Shown: in pieces, positions 1-8,678 of the stretch
How the letters are laid out: each line of letters opens with the position of its first letter
How positions within the stretch are numbered: the first letter of the stretch is position 1
NCBI RefSeq assembly: GCF_900129375.1
Contig: NZ_FQVN01000003.1
Span: 682,001 to 746,000, forward strand
DNA: 64,000 nucleotides
Direction: 5' to 3'
Origin: Streptoalloteichus hindustanus
Lineage (GTDB): Bacteria; Actinomycetota; Actinomycetes; Mycobacteriales; Pseudonocardiaceae
Translations under genes and position numbers: made by a program
Notes under the pieces: model-generated
What the model was told of the DNA's origin: nothing
The model's database searches: none
Seen by the model: only the letters and a program-made list of their open reading frames with translations

Positions 1-18
1 GCCCACATTGCCCCTTCA

Positions 19-33
19 TTGCACAGAGTGCAA
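19..33. promoter_or_regulatory. Perfect inverted repeat, possible regulator operator
   Basis: TTGCAC-AGA-GTGCAA is a perfect 6-bp inverted repeat with a 3-base centre, the size and shape of many TetR-family operators. No regulator gene is visible here. It may serve a gene lying left of the window. The function is inferred from symmetry alone. Confidence 0.3.
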
Positions 34-246
34 CTCGCGGACGGCAAGTGTTGGTTGCGACCGAAAGCAATTTTCACAATCAGGTGATTGAGATCCGAAC
101 TGGTTGACCGAGACCGGAACGGCTCCGTAGACCTCGCTATGAGAATGCTCACCGCGAGTGGGGCGCCGACTGGCCCGTATTACGGGTGGAGGCGCTCACG
201 AGGCGCCTCGGCTCCCGGTAGGTCAAACCGTTTCCGGAAAGGAACC

Positions 247-675
247 ATGATGGTGAGAAACCGGCTTGTCGGATTCGCGCTCGTCGCCGGTGGCGCCCTG
301 CTGTTCGGCCTGGCGTCCCCCGCCAGCGCCGCGGCGCCGGACCCCACCGCCCAACCCGGAGTGGCGGCCTCCACCCTGGTGCTCAGCGCGAACCCCGGCG
401 AGCGGCCCTCGCCCTCCGCCCGGCACGTGGTGCTCACCTGCGAGCCGACCGGAGGCAGCCACCCGGACCCCGAGCAGGCCTGCACCCAGCTCGCCCAGGT
501 CAACGGTGACTTCCGCGACCTGAACACGCGGCAGGACCAGGCGTGCACGTTGATCTACGCGCCGGTCACGGTGACCGCGCACGGCTTCTGGCGGGGTCGC
601 CCGGTCTCCTACCAGGAGACCTTCCCGAACGAGTGCGTGCTCAACGTCATGACCGGATCGGTCTTCCGCTTCTGA
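247..675 (+). CDS. Secreted subtilisin inhibitor (SSI family, I16)
   Basis: Predicted secreted inhibitor of serine proteases, 142 residues, the usual size for Streptomyces subtilisin inhibitor. The signal peptide is about residues 1-28, with an ASA cleavage site. Four cysteines (65, 79, 100, 130) match the two SSI disulfides. The reactive-site block reads CTLIY where SSI has CPMVY, so the P1 residue would be Leu102, which suggests subtilisin- or chymotrypsin-like targets. The C-terminal block NEC...GSVFRF is also diagnostic. The start is the ATG at 247 because AAAGGAA lies just upstream; an in-frame extension back to 88 has neither a ribosome site nor a signal peptide at its N-terminus. It stands alone, with a strong hairpin downstream. 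The subtilase at 27.3 kb is a conceivable but unproven target. Confidence 0.93.
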   Translation: MMVRNRLVGFALVAGGALLFGLASPASAAAPDPTAQPGVAASTLVLSANPGERPSPSARHVVLTCEPTGGSHPDPEQACTQLAQVNGDFRDLNTRQDQACTLIYAPVTVTAHGFWRGRPVSYQETFPNECVLNVMTGSVFRF

Positions 676-700
676 TCGGACCCGGTCACGACCACTATCC

Positions 701-740
701 GGTGGCGCTGCCCCGATTCGCCGCCCGGGGCAGCGCCACC
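701..740 (+). terminator. Terminator of the SSI gene
   Basis: Perfect 14-bp stem (GGTGGCGCTGCCCC with its complement) and a 12-base loop, 25 bases after the stop codon. No U-tract follows. Confidence 0.75.
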
Positions 741-1282
741 TCCCGGTGGCCACGCCTTTCTCCCCGCTTTCACACATCGCGCGCACACCTCCCGGCAACG
801 CTCTGTCACTGTTCCGCCGCCGTGCCACCCAAGGCGGCCATTCGGGCTATCACCCGAACGGCGGTGGACATACTTCCCGTGGCACCGGCTTTCCCAGGCT
901 TCCCCCGGCACGACGTCGAAACACCCGCGAGTCAACACCTCGACAGGTGGTTATCCGAGGGAAAACACGCGCGCCATCCCTGATTCGGCCGCGCCCGCAC
1001 CCCCGACCCGAAGATCCACCGGGTCGGGGCCTTGCCCGCCCGACTTCCCCCAGCGCACCATGAAATTTGGGGGTTCCCCCGACATAACACCGTTTTGGAC
1101 GAATCCGACGTCGACCCACGCCCAATTTGCGACCACACCTCGCGAATTCGGCGCCTTCCGGTCCCGCGCGGACCGAAGTTCCCCCGAACGGCGGGTACGA
1201 GGCTGTCAGCGAACCACGGACCCGGAGCCCTTCCAGCCGGCCCACCCGGGTGTGACGGAGTGAAAGCCGTCGATCCGACGCG
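741..1282. other. Convergent intergenic region with a repeat copy
   Basis: About 540 bases between the SSI gene and the end of holA. No open frame has convincing coding character. It contains a small TTCGGG/CCCGAA inverted repeat near 841-857 and one copy (1069-1103) of an element that recurs at 29098-29130. Confidence 0.6.
1069..1103. repeat. Dispersed intergenic repeat, copy 1
   Basis: GGGGTTCCCCC, then a short spacer, then ATAACACCGTTTTGGACGAA. The same arrangement occurs at 29098-29130 with one or two base differences. Both copies lie between convergent gene ends. The G-run/C-run half is self-complementary. The function is unknown. Confidence 0.7.
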
Positions 1283-2260
1283 TCAGGACCGCTGGCGGGC
1301 GTCGATGACGCGCATCACAGCCCGCTCCAGCGCGTAGTCGGCGTCGGCGGCCGCGCCCTTGACGTCGGCGTTGAGGTCGGCCACCAACCCCATCGCGATC
1401 GCCAGGCCCTCCGGCGTCCAGCCCCGGGACTGCGCCTGCGCCTTCTTCACCTTCCACGGCGGCATGCCCAGCTCCCCCGCCAACCGGACCGGGTCCGCCC
1501 GGCCCACCGCCGCCACCCTGGCGACGGTGCGGACCGCGTCGGCCAACGCGTCAGCGACCAGGACGTGCGCGACCCCGAGGTGCATCGCCCAGCGCAGCGC
1601 CTCCAACGCGCCCGCGCGGTCGCCCGTGACGGCCTTCTCCGCGACCGCGAACCCGGTCACCTCGGCGCGCCCCCGGTGGTAGCGCCGCACCGCCGCCTCG
1701 TCGATCCGGCCGTCGGTGTCGGCCACGAGCTGGCTGGCCGCCGCCGCCAACTCCCGCAGGTCCGAGCCGACCGCCTCCACCAGGGCGGCCACGCCGGCGG
1801 CGTCGATCCGACCACCCGCCCGGCGCACCTCCTCCTTGACGAAGGCGTCCCGCTCCGCCGGCCTGGTGATCTTCGAGCACTGGGTGACCCGCGCCCCCGC
1901 CCTGCGCAGCGCCTCGACGAGGTCCTTGCCCGGCTTGCGGCCACCCCCGTTGTGCAGCACCACCAGGCTCACGCCCTCGGCGGGCTGCTTCGCGTAGGCC
2001 GCGACCGCCTCGGCGATGTCCTTGCCCGCCTCCTGCACGGCCTCCAGCACGATCACCCGGCCCTCGGCGAACAGCGACGGGCTGAGCATCTCGACGAGCT
2101 CGGGCGGAGCCAGCTCGGTGATCCGCACCCGGCGCAGCTCCGCCGAGGGGTCGGCCAGGCGGGCCGCCTCCAACGCGGCGCGCACCGCGCGTTCGGCGAG
2201 GAGCTCCTCCTCGCCGAGCACCAGGTGCAGCGGGTCGGGCGTGACGGAGGGCGAACTCAC
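1283..2260 (-). CDS. holA: DNA polymerase III subunit delta
   Basis: Delta subunit of the clamp-loader complex, which opens the beta sliding clamp during replication. It has 325 residues, normal for the family. The N-terminus carries the delta opening (DPLHLVLGEEELLAERAV), and the C-terminal third is the helical collar domain, ending with ALERAVMRVIDARQRS. The GTG start at 2260 is chosen because AGGA lies 7 bases upstream and homologues begin close to the DPLHLV block; a much longer in-frame extension upstream runs antisense through thrC and is not real. As in mycobacteria it lies next to comEC/comEA, though here thrC and a DUF4328 gene intervene, and the rpsT gene usually found beside it is absent. 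Confidence 0.95.
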   Translation of the reverse strand: MSSPSVTPDPLHLVLGEEELLAERAVRAALEAARLADPSAELRRVRITELAPPELVEMLSPSLFAEGRVIVLEAVQEAGKDIAEAVAAYAKQPAEGVSLVVLHNGGGRKPGKDLVEALRRAGARVTQCSKITRPAERDAFVKEEVRRAGGRIDAAGVAALVEAVGSDLRELAAAASQLVADTDGRIDEAAVRRYHRGRAEVTGFAVAEKAVTGDRAGALEALRWAMHLGVAHVLVADALADAVRTVARVAAVGRADPVRLAGELGMPPWKVKKAQAQSRGWTPEGLAIAMGLVADLNADVKGAAADADYALERAVMRVIDARQRS

Positions 2261-2373
2261 CCCCGCATCCTGCCACGCGACCCCGACCACGCTGGGTGCT
2301 CCCGCCATGTGGACGAGTCCCTGGCCGGTGATCGGGAGCTGTCGTAGCGTGAGCGCCACAACCGAACATGGCA

Positions 2374-2505
2374 GCTCATCCAGAGGGGCAGAGGGATCGG
2401 CCCGAAGAAGCCCCGGCAACCAGCGCCGGCCAGTCGCGACCACCGCGAGGCCGACCGGCGCCCACGGTGCCAATTCCGGCCCGCCACCGCGCGGGGAAGA
2501 TGAGG
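2374..2505 (+). promoter_or_regulatory. SAM-I (S-box) riboswitch upstream of thrC
   Basis: The S-box core is seen directly: P1 CTCATC (2375-2380) pairs with GATGAG (2499-2504); a kink-turn/P2 region contains CAGAGGGATCGGCCCGAAGA; the conserved GCCCCGGCAACC follows; P3 is GCGCCGG (2423-2429) with CCGGCGC (2455-2461); the joining strand GGTGCCAATTCC follows; then a small P4. The 3' side of P1 abuts the ribosome site GGAGAG (2505-2510) of thrC, which starts at 2519. Control of translation initiation is therefore more likely than termination. Confidence 0.92.
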
Positions 2506-2518
2506 GAGAGACCTCGCG

Positions 2519-3775
2519 ATGACGACCTCCGTCGGTACGCCCACCACCCTGGACCTCGGCCCGGCCACCGGCCTGTCCTGTCGTGAGTGCGGCCACCGCG
2601 TCCCGCTCGCCGCCGAGTTCGCGTGTGGCGAGTGCTTCGGCCCGCTCGAGGTGTCCTACGACTTCGGCGCCGTGCGGCGCGAGGACATCGAGGCCGGCCC
2701 CCGCTCGATCTGGCGCTACCGCCGCCTCCTGCCCGTTCCGTCCGACGTGGACAGCCACCCGAACACCGACCCGGGCTGCACCCGGCTGGTGCGCGCCGAC
2801 CGGCTGGCCGCCGAGCTCGGCGTGCGGCGCCTGTGGGTCAAGGACGACACCGGCAACCCCACCCACTCCTTCAAGGACCGCGTGGTCGCCGTGGCCCTCG
2901 CCGCGGCCCGCACGCTCGGCTTCACCGTGCTGGCCTGCCCGTCCACCGGGAACCTGGCCAACGCCGTGGCCGCCGCCGCCGCGCGCGCCGGGTGGGAGTC
3001 GGTCGTGCTCATCCCGTCCAGCCTGGAGCGGGCCAAGGTGCTCACCACCGCCGTCTACGAGGGCGCGTTGATCGCCGTCGACGGCAACTACGACGACGTC
3101 AACCGGCTCGCGACCGAGCTGGCCGCCGAGCACGAGGACTGGGCGTTCGTCAACGTCAACGTGCGCCCGTACTACGCCGAGGGCTCCAAGACGCTCGGCT
3201 ACGAGATCGCCGAGCAGCTGGGCTGGCGGCTGCCGAGCCAGGTCGTGGTGCCGGTCGCGTCCGGCTCCCAGCTCACCAAGGTCGACAAGGCGTTCCGCGA
3301 ACTCGGCGAGCTGGGCCTGGTCGAGCCCACCCCCTACCGCGTGTTCGGCGCCCAGGCCACCGGCTGCGCGCCGGTCTCGGCCGCCTTCAAGGCGGGCCAG
3401 GACGTCGTGGCGCCGGTGCGGCCGAGCACGATCGCCCGCTCGCTCGCGATCGGCGCGCCGGCGGACGGGCCGTACGTGCTCGACGCGGTGCGCCGCACCA
3501 ACGGCGCCGTCGAGGACGTGACCGACGAGGAGGTCGTCGAGGGCATCCGGCTGCTGGCCCGCACCGAGGGCATCTTCGCCGAGACCGCCGGCGGGGTCAC
3601 CGTCGCGACCGCGAAGAAGCTGATCGAGACCGGCCAGCTCGACCCGGACGCCGAGACCGTCCTGCTCATCACCGGCGACGGCCTCAAGACCCTGGACGCG
3701 GTCGCCGACCGGGTCGGCCCCCGCGCCACCGTCGCGCCGTCCGCGGCGGCCGTGCGCGCCGCCCTCGGCTTCTGA
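2519..3775 (+). CDS. thrC: Threonine synthase
   Basis: PLP enzyme converting O-phospho-L-homoserine to L-threonine. It has 418 residues. An N-terminal zinc-ribbon-like segment (CRECG...CGEC, residues 21-40) marks the longer class that resembles plant and archaeal enzymes. The PLP lysine is Lys119 in THSFKDR, and the phosphate-binding block is STGNLANAV. The start is the ATG at 2519, 8 bases after GGAGAG. The leader is a SAM-I riboswitch, so the gene appears to answer to S-adenosylmethionine; homoserine phosphate lies at the threonine/methionine branch point. It is divergent from holA and ends in an 18-bp terminator. It stands alone rather than with hom and thrB, which explains why separate control is possible. 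Confidence 0.96.
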   Translation: MTTSVGTPTTLDLGPATGLSCRECGHRVPLAAEFACGECFGPLEVSYDFGAVRREDIEAGPRSIWRYRRLLPVPSDVDSHPNTDPGCTRLVRADRLAAELGVRRLWVKDDTGNPTHSFKDRVVAVALAAARTLGFTVLACPSTGNLANAVAAAAARAGWESVVLIPSSLERAKVLTTAVYEGALIAVDGNYDDVNRLATELAAEHEDWAFVNVNVRPYYAEGSKTLGYEIAEQLGWRLPSQVVVPVASGSQLTKVDKAFRELGELGLVEPTPYRVFGAQATGCAPVSAAFKAGQDVVAPVRPSTIARSLAIGAPADGPYVLDAVRRTNGAVEDVTDEEVVEGIRLLARTEGIFAETAGGVTVATAKKLIETGQLDPDAETVLLITGDGLKTLDAVADRVGPRATVAPSAAAVRAALGF

Positions 3776-3795
3776 GCTTCTCCAGCCCTCCCGGG

Positions 3796-3834
3796 CCCGC
3801 GCCGGCCGTCGACGTGGTCGACGGCCGGCGCGGG
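3796..3834 (+). terminator. Terminator of thrC
   Basis: Perfect 18-bp stem (3796-3813 with 3817-3834) closing a 3-base loop, 20 bases after the thrC stop. Confidence 0.85.
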
Positions 3835-3957
3835 TGTTCTCCGCCCGACGTCCCTCCCGCGGCGGAAACCTCCGTCACACCACGCGCGCCGGCCGGTCCA
3901 GACCACCGGCACTAGGATCTTCGAGCGCTTCCCCTCACTCGGATCCGGGAGTTCGTC

Positions 3958-4824
3958 ATGGTCTGCGCCCTCTGCGGAAGACCCCTGTCTCCGCAGTCCA
4001 CCACCTGCGAGGGCTGCGGCACCGCCAGCGCGGGCACACCGCCGACGCCCGCTCCCACACCGGCCCCGGTCTCGCCCGCGCCGATCTCCCCCGCTCCCGC
4101 CATCTACCCGACCATCACGGGAATGGCGCCCCCGCTCCGCGCCGTGGAGAGCGCCCCGTCGGTGCGAATGCTCCCGCTCCGCGGCCTCACCGTCGCCGTG
4201 ATCTCCCTGCTCGGCGTCTGGGCTTTCGTCGCCCTGGCCCGCATGGTCGTCAACATCCAGCGGATCTCCCTCGTCGGCAAGGTGTTCGACGAGAACGCCG
4301 CGGTCGACTCCCTCGCGGTCGACCGCAACGACACGCTGCACGCCCTGACCTCGCTACTGCAGTTCGCCACGTTGATCGCCACCGGGGTGGTGCTCGTCGT
4401 GTGGTTGTTCCGGGCGCGGGCCAACGCGGAGGCCATGGTCCCCGCACCGCACCACCTGGGACGGACCTGGCTCGTGATCGGCTGGCTGGTGCCGGTGGTG
4501 AGCCTCTGGTTCCCCAAGCGGATCATGGACGACATCTGGCGCGCCAGCCACCCGAACACCCCGTCGACCTGCTACGACCTCAACCTCACCAACCGCCCCG
4601 GCCTGGGCTACGCCTGGTGGGCCGCCTGGCTCCTCCACCTGGCCCTGGACCGCGTGGTCAGCCGGCTCCTCCGCTCGGAGTCGCTGGAGTCCCTCCGCCT
4701 CGCGGCGATCATCGAAGCCAACGCCACCCCCATCGGCCTCGTCGCCGCCACCTCGCTCGCGCTCCTCGTCTGGCGCGTCAAGGGCTTCCAGGAACAACGC
4801 CAAATCCACGCCCTGAACCTCTGA
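3958..4824 (+). CDS. DUF4328 zinc-ribbon membrane protein
   Basis: Integral membrane protein of unknown function, 288 residues. The first 25 residues form a zinc ribbon (CALCG...CEGCG). A Pro/Ala-rich linker to about residue 55 follows, then a DUF4328-type domain with at least five hydrophobic segments (near 75-95, 130-155, 165-185, 215-235, 255-275). The FPKRIMDDIWRAS block and the WW-containing segment are characteristic of actinobacterial DUF4328 proteins. ATG 3958 places the zinc ribbon at the N-terminus. It is monocistronic after thrC. Members are common in Streptomyces and relatives, but no biochemical role is known. Confidence 0.88.
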   Translation: MVCALCGRPLSPQSTTCEGCGTASAGTPPTPAPTPAPVSPAPISPAPAIYPTITGMAPPLRAVESAPSVRMLPLRGLTVAVISLLGVWAFVALARMVVNIQRISLVGKVFDENAAVDSLAVDRNDTLHALTSLLQFATLIATGVVLVVWLFRARANAEAMVPAPHHLGRTWLVIGWLVPVVSLWFPKRIMDDIWRASHPNTPSTCYDLNLTNRPGLGYAWWAAWLLHLALDRVVSRLLRSESLESLRLAAIIEANATPIGLVAATSLALLVWRVKGFQEQRQIHALNL

Positions 4825-5184
<360 letters not shown>

Positions 5185-7632
5185 TCAGCGCGGCGGAGCG
5201 CGTGGGTCGCCACGCCAGGCTGTGGCCGGGCCTTCCTGGCCGGCCAGCACCGCGATGTCGCCGTCCTGATCCGTGCGGAGCACGCGGGTTCCTGATGAAG
5301 TCAACGCGTCGACGACCAGGCGACTGGGGTGGCCGTAGCGGTTGCCGGCTCCGACGCTGATCAGCGCCACGCGTGGGCGGACCGCGGCCAGGAACACCGG
5401 CAGTGTCGACCGGGACCCGTGGTGTGGGACCTTGAGCACCTCCGCTGCGAGATCGGATCCGTTCGAGAGCAACGCGCTCTGACCGGCCAGTTCGACGTCT
5501 CCGGTCAACAGGACGCGCCCGGCCGGGGTGCTGGCCCGCAGCACCAGGGACGCGTCGTTGACCGGCGTGCCCGCGTCCGCGTCCGGTGGCGGCCCGGTGG
5601 GTGCTCGCGGCGGACCGAGTACTTCCAGCCGCAGGCCCGGCCACTCCAGTCGGTCGCCGGCGGTGAGCGCCAGGAGCGGGACGTTGGCGCGTGCCGCCGT
5701 CTGCCGAACCTCGCGCGCCGCCCACTCCGGGTAGTGGAGCGGGCCGAGCGCGATCGCGCCCACCTCCCGGCCGTCGAGCACCGCGGACAGACCACCCACG
5801 TGGTCCGCGTGCAGGTGGGAGAGCACGACGAGCGGGATGCGCCGCACTCCGAGACGACGGAGACACCCGTCGACCGCGCCTGGCTCGGGGCCGCTGTCCA
5901 CGACGACCGCGCGACCCGCGTCGGCCGTCGCCAACACGAGCGCGTCGCCCTGACCCACGTCACACGCCACCACCACCCACCCCGACACGGGCCAACCCCG
6001 CCGGATCACGCCGGTCGGCACCACAGCGAGCACGACACCAACCAGCAACACACCCAACAGCGCGCGAGTGCGCGGGAACCGCAGCGCGACCAGGACCGCG
6101 ACCGCGACCACTGCCAGTGCCAGCCCGCCGAGCGCTCCGGACGGCCAGTCGAACTCCGCTCCCGGCACCGCCGCCGCCCGCCGACCAACCAGGACCAACC
6201 AGTCGGCTGGTGGGCCGGCGACCATCACGATCAACTCCGCCGTGGGCCGGTGCGCCGGTGCCACCACCGCCGCCAACACCCCGAGGAGCGTCACCGGTGG
6301 CACCGCCGGAGCCGCCAGCAGATTGGCCACGACGGCGACCAGGCTGACCTTCCCGGACAGCGCGACCACCAGTGGCGCAGTGACCAGGTGCGCCGCGGCC
6401 GGAACCGCGAGCGCCTCCGCCAGTCCGGCTGGCACGCCCCGCCGGTGGAGCGCTGCCACCCACCACGGAGCGACCAGGACGAGCGCCCCGGTCGCGAGCA
6501 CCGACAGGGCGAACCCCGGAGCCGCCGCCAGACCCGAGTCGACCAACAGCAGGACCAGCACCGACCCGGCCAGGGCCGGCAACGCGGACCTGGGCCGCCC
6601 GACAGTCAGAGCCAGCAGGGCGACGCCCGCCATGACCGCCGCACGCAGCACGCTCGGCTCCGGGCGGGCGAGCACGACGAACCCGACCACTGCCAGTCCC
6701 GCCAGCACGCCGCGGGCGCGCGGGCCGAGGTGGAGCAGCCGACACACCAGGAGCACCGCGCCGCAGACGATCGCGAGGTTCGCCCCGCTCACCGCCAACA
6801 GGTGGGTGAGCCCGGCCGCGCGGAACTCTCCGACCACCCGCTCCGGCAGTCCCGTGGTGTCCCCGACCACCAGGGCCGGCACCAGTCCCGCCGGCTCCGG
6901 ATCGAGGCGCCGCGCCGCGTGTCGCAGGCCGTCCCGCAACGTCCCCGCCGCGTTCTGCCACCAGGGTGGCGAGGTCACTTCCAGAGGTGGTCCCCGGACC
7001 CGCAGGACCGTGACGGTCAGGTCCCCGTGTGTCGCCGGCGCCAACTGCCCCTGTGCCACCGCTTGTTGGCCGGGCAGCAGCCCTCCCCAGTCACCTGGGG
7101 CCAGGAGCAGAACTCGCTCTCCATTGCCGGCGATGGACGCTGTTCGCCCGCTTCGGCTGGTGATCTCGGCCGCGCGTAACCCCACCGCCACCGCCACCCG
7201 GTCAGTTCCTGCCGGCCGCTCGCCGTACCCCGGCACGCGCAGCGCGGTCGGATCGTCGTCGAGTTCGACTCTCAGCACCGCCGTGAGGCCCTCGTGCGCG
7301 GCCGAGCGCAACGGGTGTTCGGCCACATGCCTGACCCGGACGGACACCACCGCCGCGAAGGCGGCCGACACCCCACACACCACCAACACTCCCCTCACTC
7401 CCCGGCGACCTCGTCGGCGTGCCCACAGCCCCATCGCGACCATCAGGGCGACGACGCCACACCACGCCGCAGCACGCCAGTCGACGCGGAGTCCCACCAG
7501 GGTCACCGCCCACGCGGCCGCGGCGGCAGGTACCAGGCGCAGGTCGAGAACCTGCGGTGTCTCGTCGTTCTCCTTCGCCCAGAACAGGATTGGCCCGACG
7601 CGAGGCGGATCGCGCGGTGTCGCTCCGGTCAT
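5185..7632 (-). CDS. comEC: ComEC/Rec2 DNA-uptake channel protein
   Basis: Predicted inner-membrane channel carrying single-stranded DNA into the cytoplasm during transformation. It has 815 residues: two or three N-terminal membrane segments, an OB-like extracytoplasmic region, the Competence domain with about eight membrane helices (roughly residues 225-540), and a C-terminal metallo-beta-lactamase-like domain. That domain has DVGQGDALVL and the metal motif SHLHADHVGG near residue 604, both intact. The ATG at 7632 overlaps the comEA stop (TGATG), so the two are translationally coupled. Actinomycetes carrying comEA/comEC are often not known to be competent, so uptake activity is unproven. A much longer in-frame extension upstream runs antisense to comEA and is not used. 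Confidence 0.94.
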   Translation of the reverse strand: MTGATPRDPPRVGPILFWAKENDETPQVLDLRLVPAAAAAWAVTLVGLRVDWRAAAWCGVVALMVAMGLWARRRGRRGVRGVLVVCGVSAAFAAVVSVRVRHVAEHPLRSAAHEGLTAVLRVELDDDPTALRVPGYGERPAGTDRVAVAVGLRAAEITSRSGRTASIAGNGERVLLLAPGDWGGLLPGQQAVAQGQLAPATHGDLTVTVLRVRGPPLEVTSPPWWQNAAGTLRDGLRHAARRLDPEPAGLVPALVVGDTTGLPERVVGEFRAAGLTHLLAVSGANLAIVCGAVLLVCRLLHLGPRARGVLAGLAVVGFVVLARPEPSVLRAAVMAGVALLALTVGRPRSALPALAGSVLVLLLVDSGLAAAPGFALSVLATGALVLVAPWWVAALHRRGVPAGLAEALAVPAAAHLVTAPLVVALSGKVSLVAVVANLLAAPAVPPVTLLGVLAAVVAPAHRPTAELIVMVAGPPADWLVLVGRRAAAVPGAEFDWPSGALGGLALAVVAVAVLVALRFPRTRALLGVLLVGVVLAVVPTGVIRRGWPVSGWVVVACDVGQGDALVLATADAGRAVVVDSGPEPGAVDGCLRRLGVRRIPLVVLSHLHADHVGGLSAVLDGREVGAIALGPLHYPEWAAREVRQTAARANVPLLALTAGDRLEWPGLRLEVLGPPRAPTGPPPDADAGTPVNDASLVLRASTPAGRVLLTGDVELAGQSALLSNGSDLAAEVLKVPHHGSRSTLPVFLAAVRPRVALISVGAGNRYGHPSRLVVDALTSSGTRVLRTDQDGDIAVLAGQEGPATAWRGDPRAPPR

Positions 7633-8492
7633 CACAACGTCACCAGTTCCCTGAGCCGCGTGAACCGGGTCTCGCCGATTCCCTCGACCTGTCGCAACTG
7701 CTCGACTGTCCGAAAAGGACCGTGCTTCGCACGCCAGTCCACGATGCGTTGGGCGGTCACGAGACCGACTCCGGGCAGCGCGTCGAGTTGTTGTGCGCCG
7801 GCGGTGTTGAGATTGACCTTGCCACCGCCGCCGAGACCACCGGAGGCTCCCGTCCCGGGTCCGATCACCCCACCGTCCGCCATCGGTACCGGGGGCGGTG
7901 GTACGCCGACGTGGACCTGTTCGCCGTCGGCAAGACGGCGGGCGAGGTTCAACCCACTGACGTCGGTCTCCGGCAACACCCCGCCCGCCGCTGCCACGGC
8001 GTCGGCCACCCGCGCGCCCTCCCGCAACGTGAGCAACCCGGGGTGGTTCACCTCCCCCACCACGCTCACGACGATGGATTGGTCCGAAGTGGACGGTGGA
8101 GGTGATGACGACCGCGGAGGGGTGCTCGCGGCCGACGGCAACGCGGGAGCGGCCTCGACGACCGGGCGGCGCGTCCACAGGGCCACGCCGACCACGATCG
8201 CGACCACTCCCAGGGCGGCGCAGAGCACCAGCGCGGAGCGCCGCCCCGGCGCCCATCGGGCCGTGCGCAGCCCGACCGGGATCCAGTGCTCGATCCAGCG
8301 GCCAACCCGGTCCCGTCGCACGCGTGGTGGCTCGGTGGGGGCGGTCGTCGCGGGCGGGTCGGGTCCTCGGCTTGGTTCGTCGTCCGCGACGGGCATCCGT
8401 CGCGCGTCCAGTCCTGTGCGACCGGTCAGGGTGGCCAGCCGGGCGCGGGTGGTGTCCGCGTCGTCGCCGCGGGAGCGGAGCGTGTCCAACAT
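7632..8492 (-). CDS. comEA: ComEA-type DNA-binding protein
   Basis: Membrane-anchored DNA receptor acting with ComEC. It has 286 residues: a cytoplasmic N-terminus rich in Pro/Arg, one membrane helix (about residues 85-105), a Pro/Ser linker, a SLBB domain ([19 protein letters not shown]), a Gly-rich hinge, and a C-terminal helix-hairpin-helix pair ([18 protein letters not shown]) that binds DNA. The start is uncertain: ATG 8492 or GTG 8528, neither with a clear ribosome site. The ATG is preferred because the extra residues are low-complexity. In M. tuberculosis eis sits between comEA and degV; here the gap (8529-8678) holds no gene. Confidence 0.92.
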   Translation of the reverse strand: MLDTLRSRGDDADTTRARLATLTGRTGLDARRMPVADDEPSRGPDPPATTAPTEPPRVRRDRVGRWIEHWIPVGLRTARWAPGRRSALVLCAALGVVAIVVGVALWTRRPVVEAAPALPSAASTPPRSSSPPPSTSDQSIVVSVVGEVNHPGLLTLREGARVADAVAAAGGVLPETDVSGLNLARRLADGEQVHVGVPPPPVPMADGGVIGPGTGASGGLGGGGKVNLNTAGAQQLDALPGVGLVTAQRIVDWRAKHGPFRTVEQLRQVEGIGETRFTRLRELVTL

Positions 8493-8678
8493 GGCGCCGA
8501 CGTTAGGGAGGGGCGGCGGCGCTGGCACTCAGTGAAGATCAAGATGTGGATGCCGGGGGCACCTGTGGACAACTCGCGTCTCGGACGGGTGATGGCGCCG
8601 GGAAGTGTCAGTCCGGTTCGCGAGTATGGAGGGTTCGGGGAGGGGGCCGCTCACGGGAGGGCGCGGCACGCGTGGTGG

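Noticed and set aside
2261-3133. In-frame extension of holA upstream to give a 616-residue protein
   Set aside because: It runs antisense through thrC and its riboswitch; a good GTG with AGGA exists at 2260 at the family N-terminus.
7633-8256. In-frame extension of comEC to 1023 residues
   Set aside because: It is antisense-free but lies in the wrong frame of comEA; ATG 7632 overlaps the comEA stop and fits the family start.
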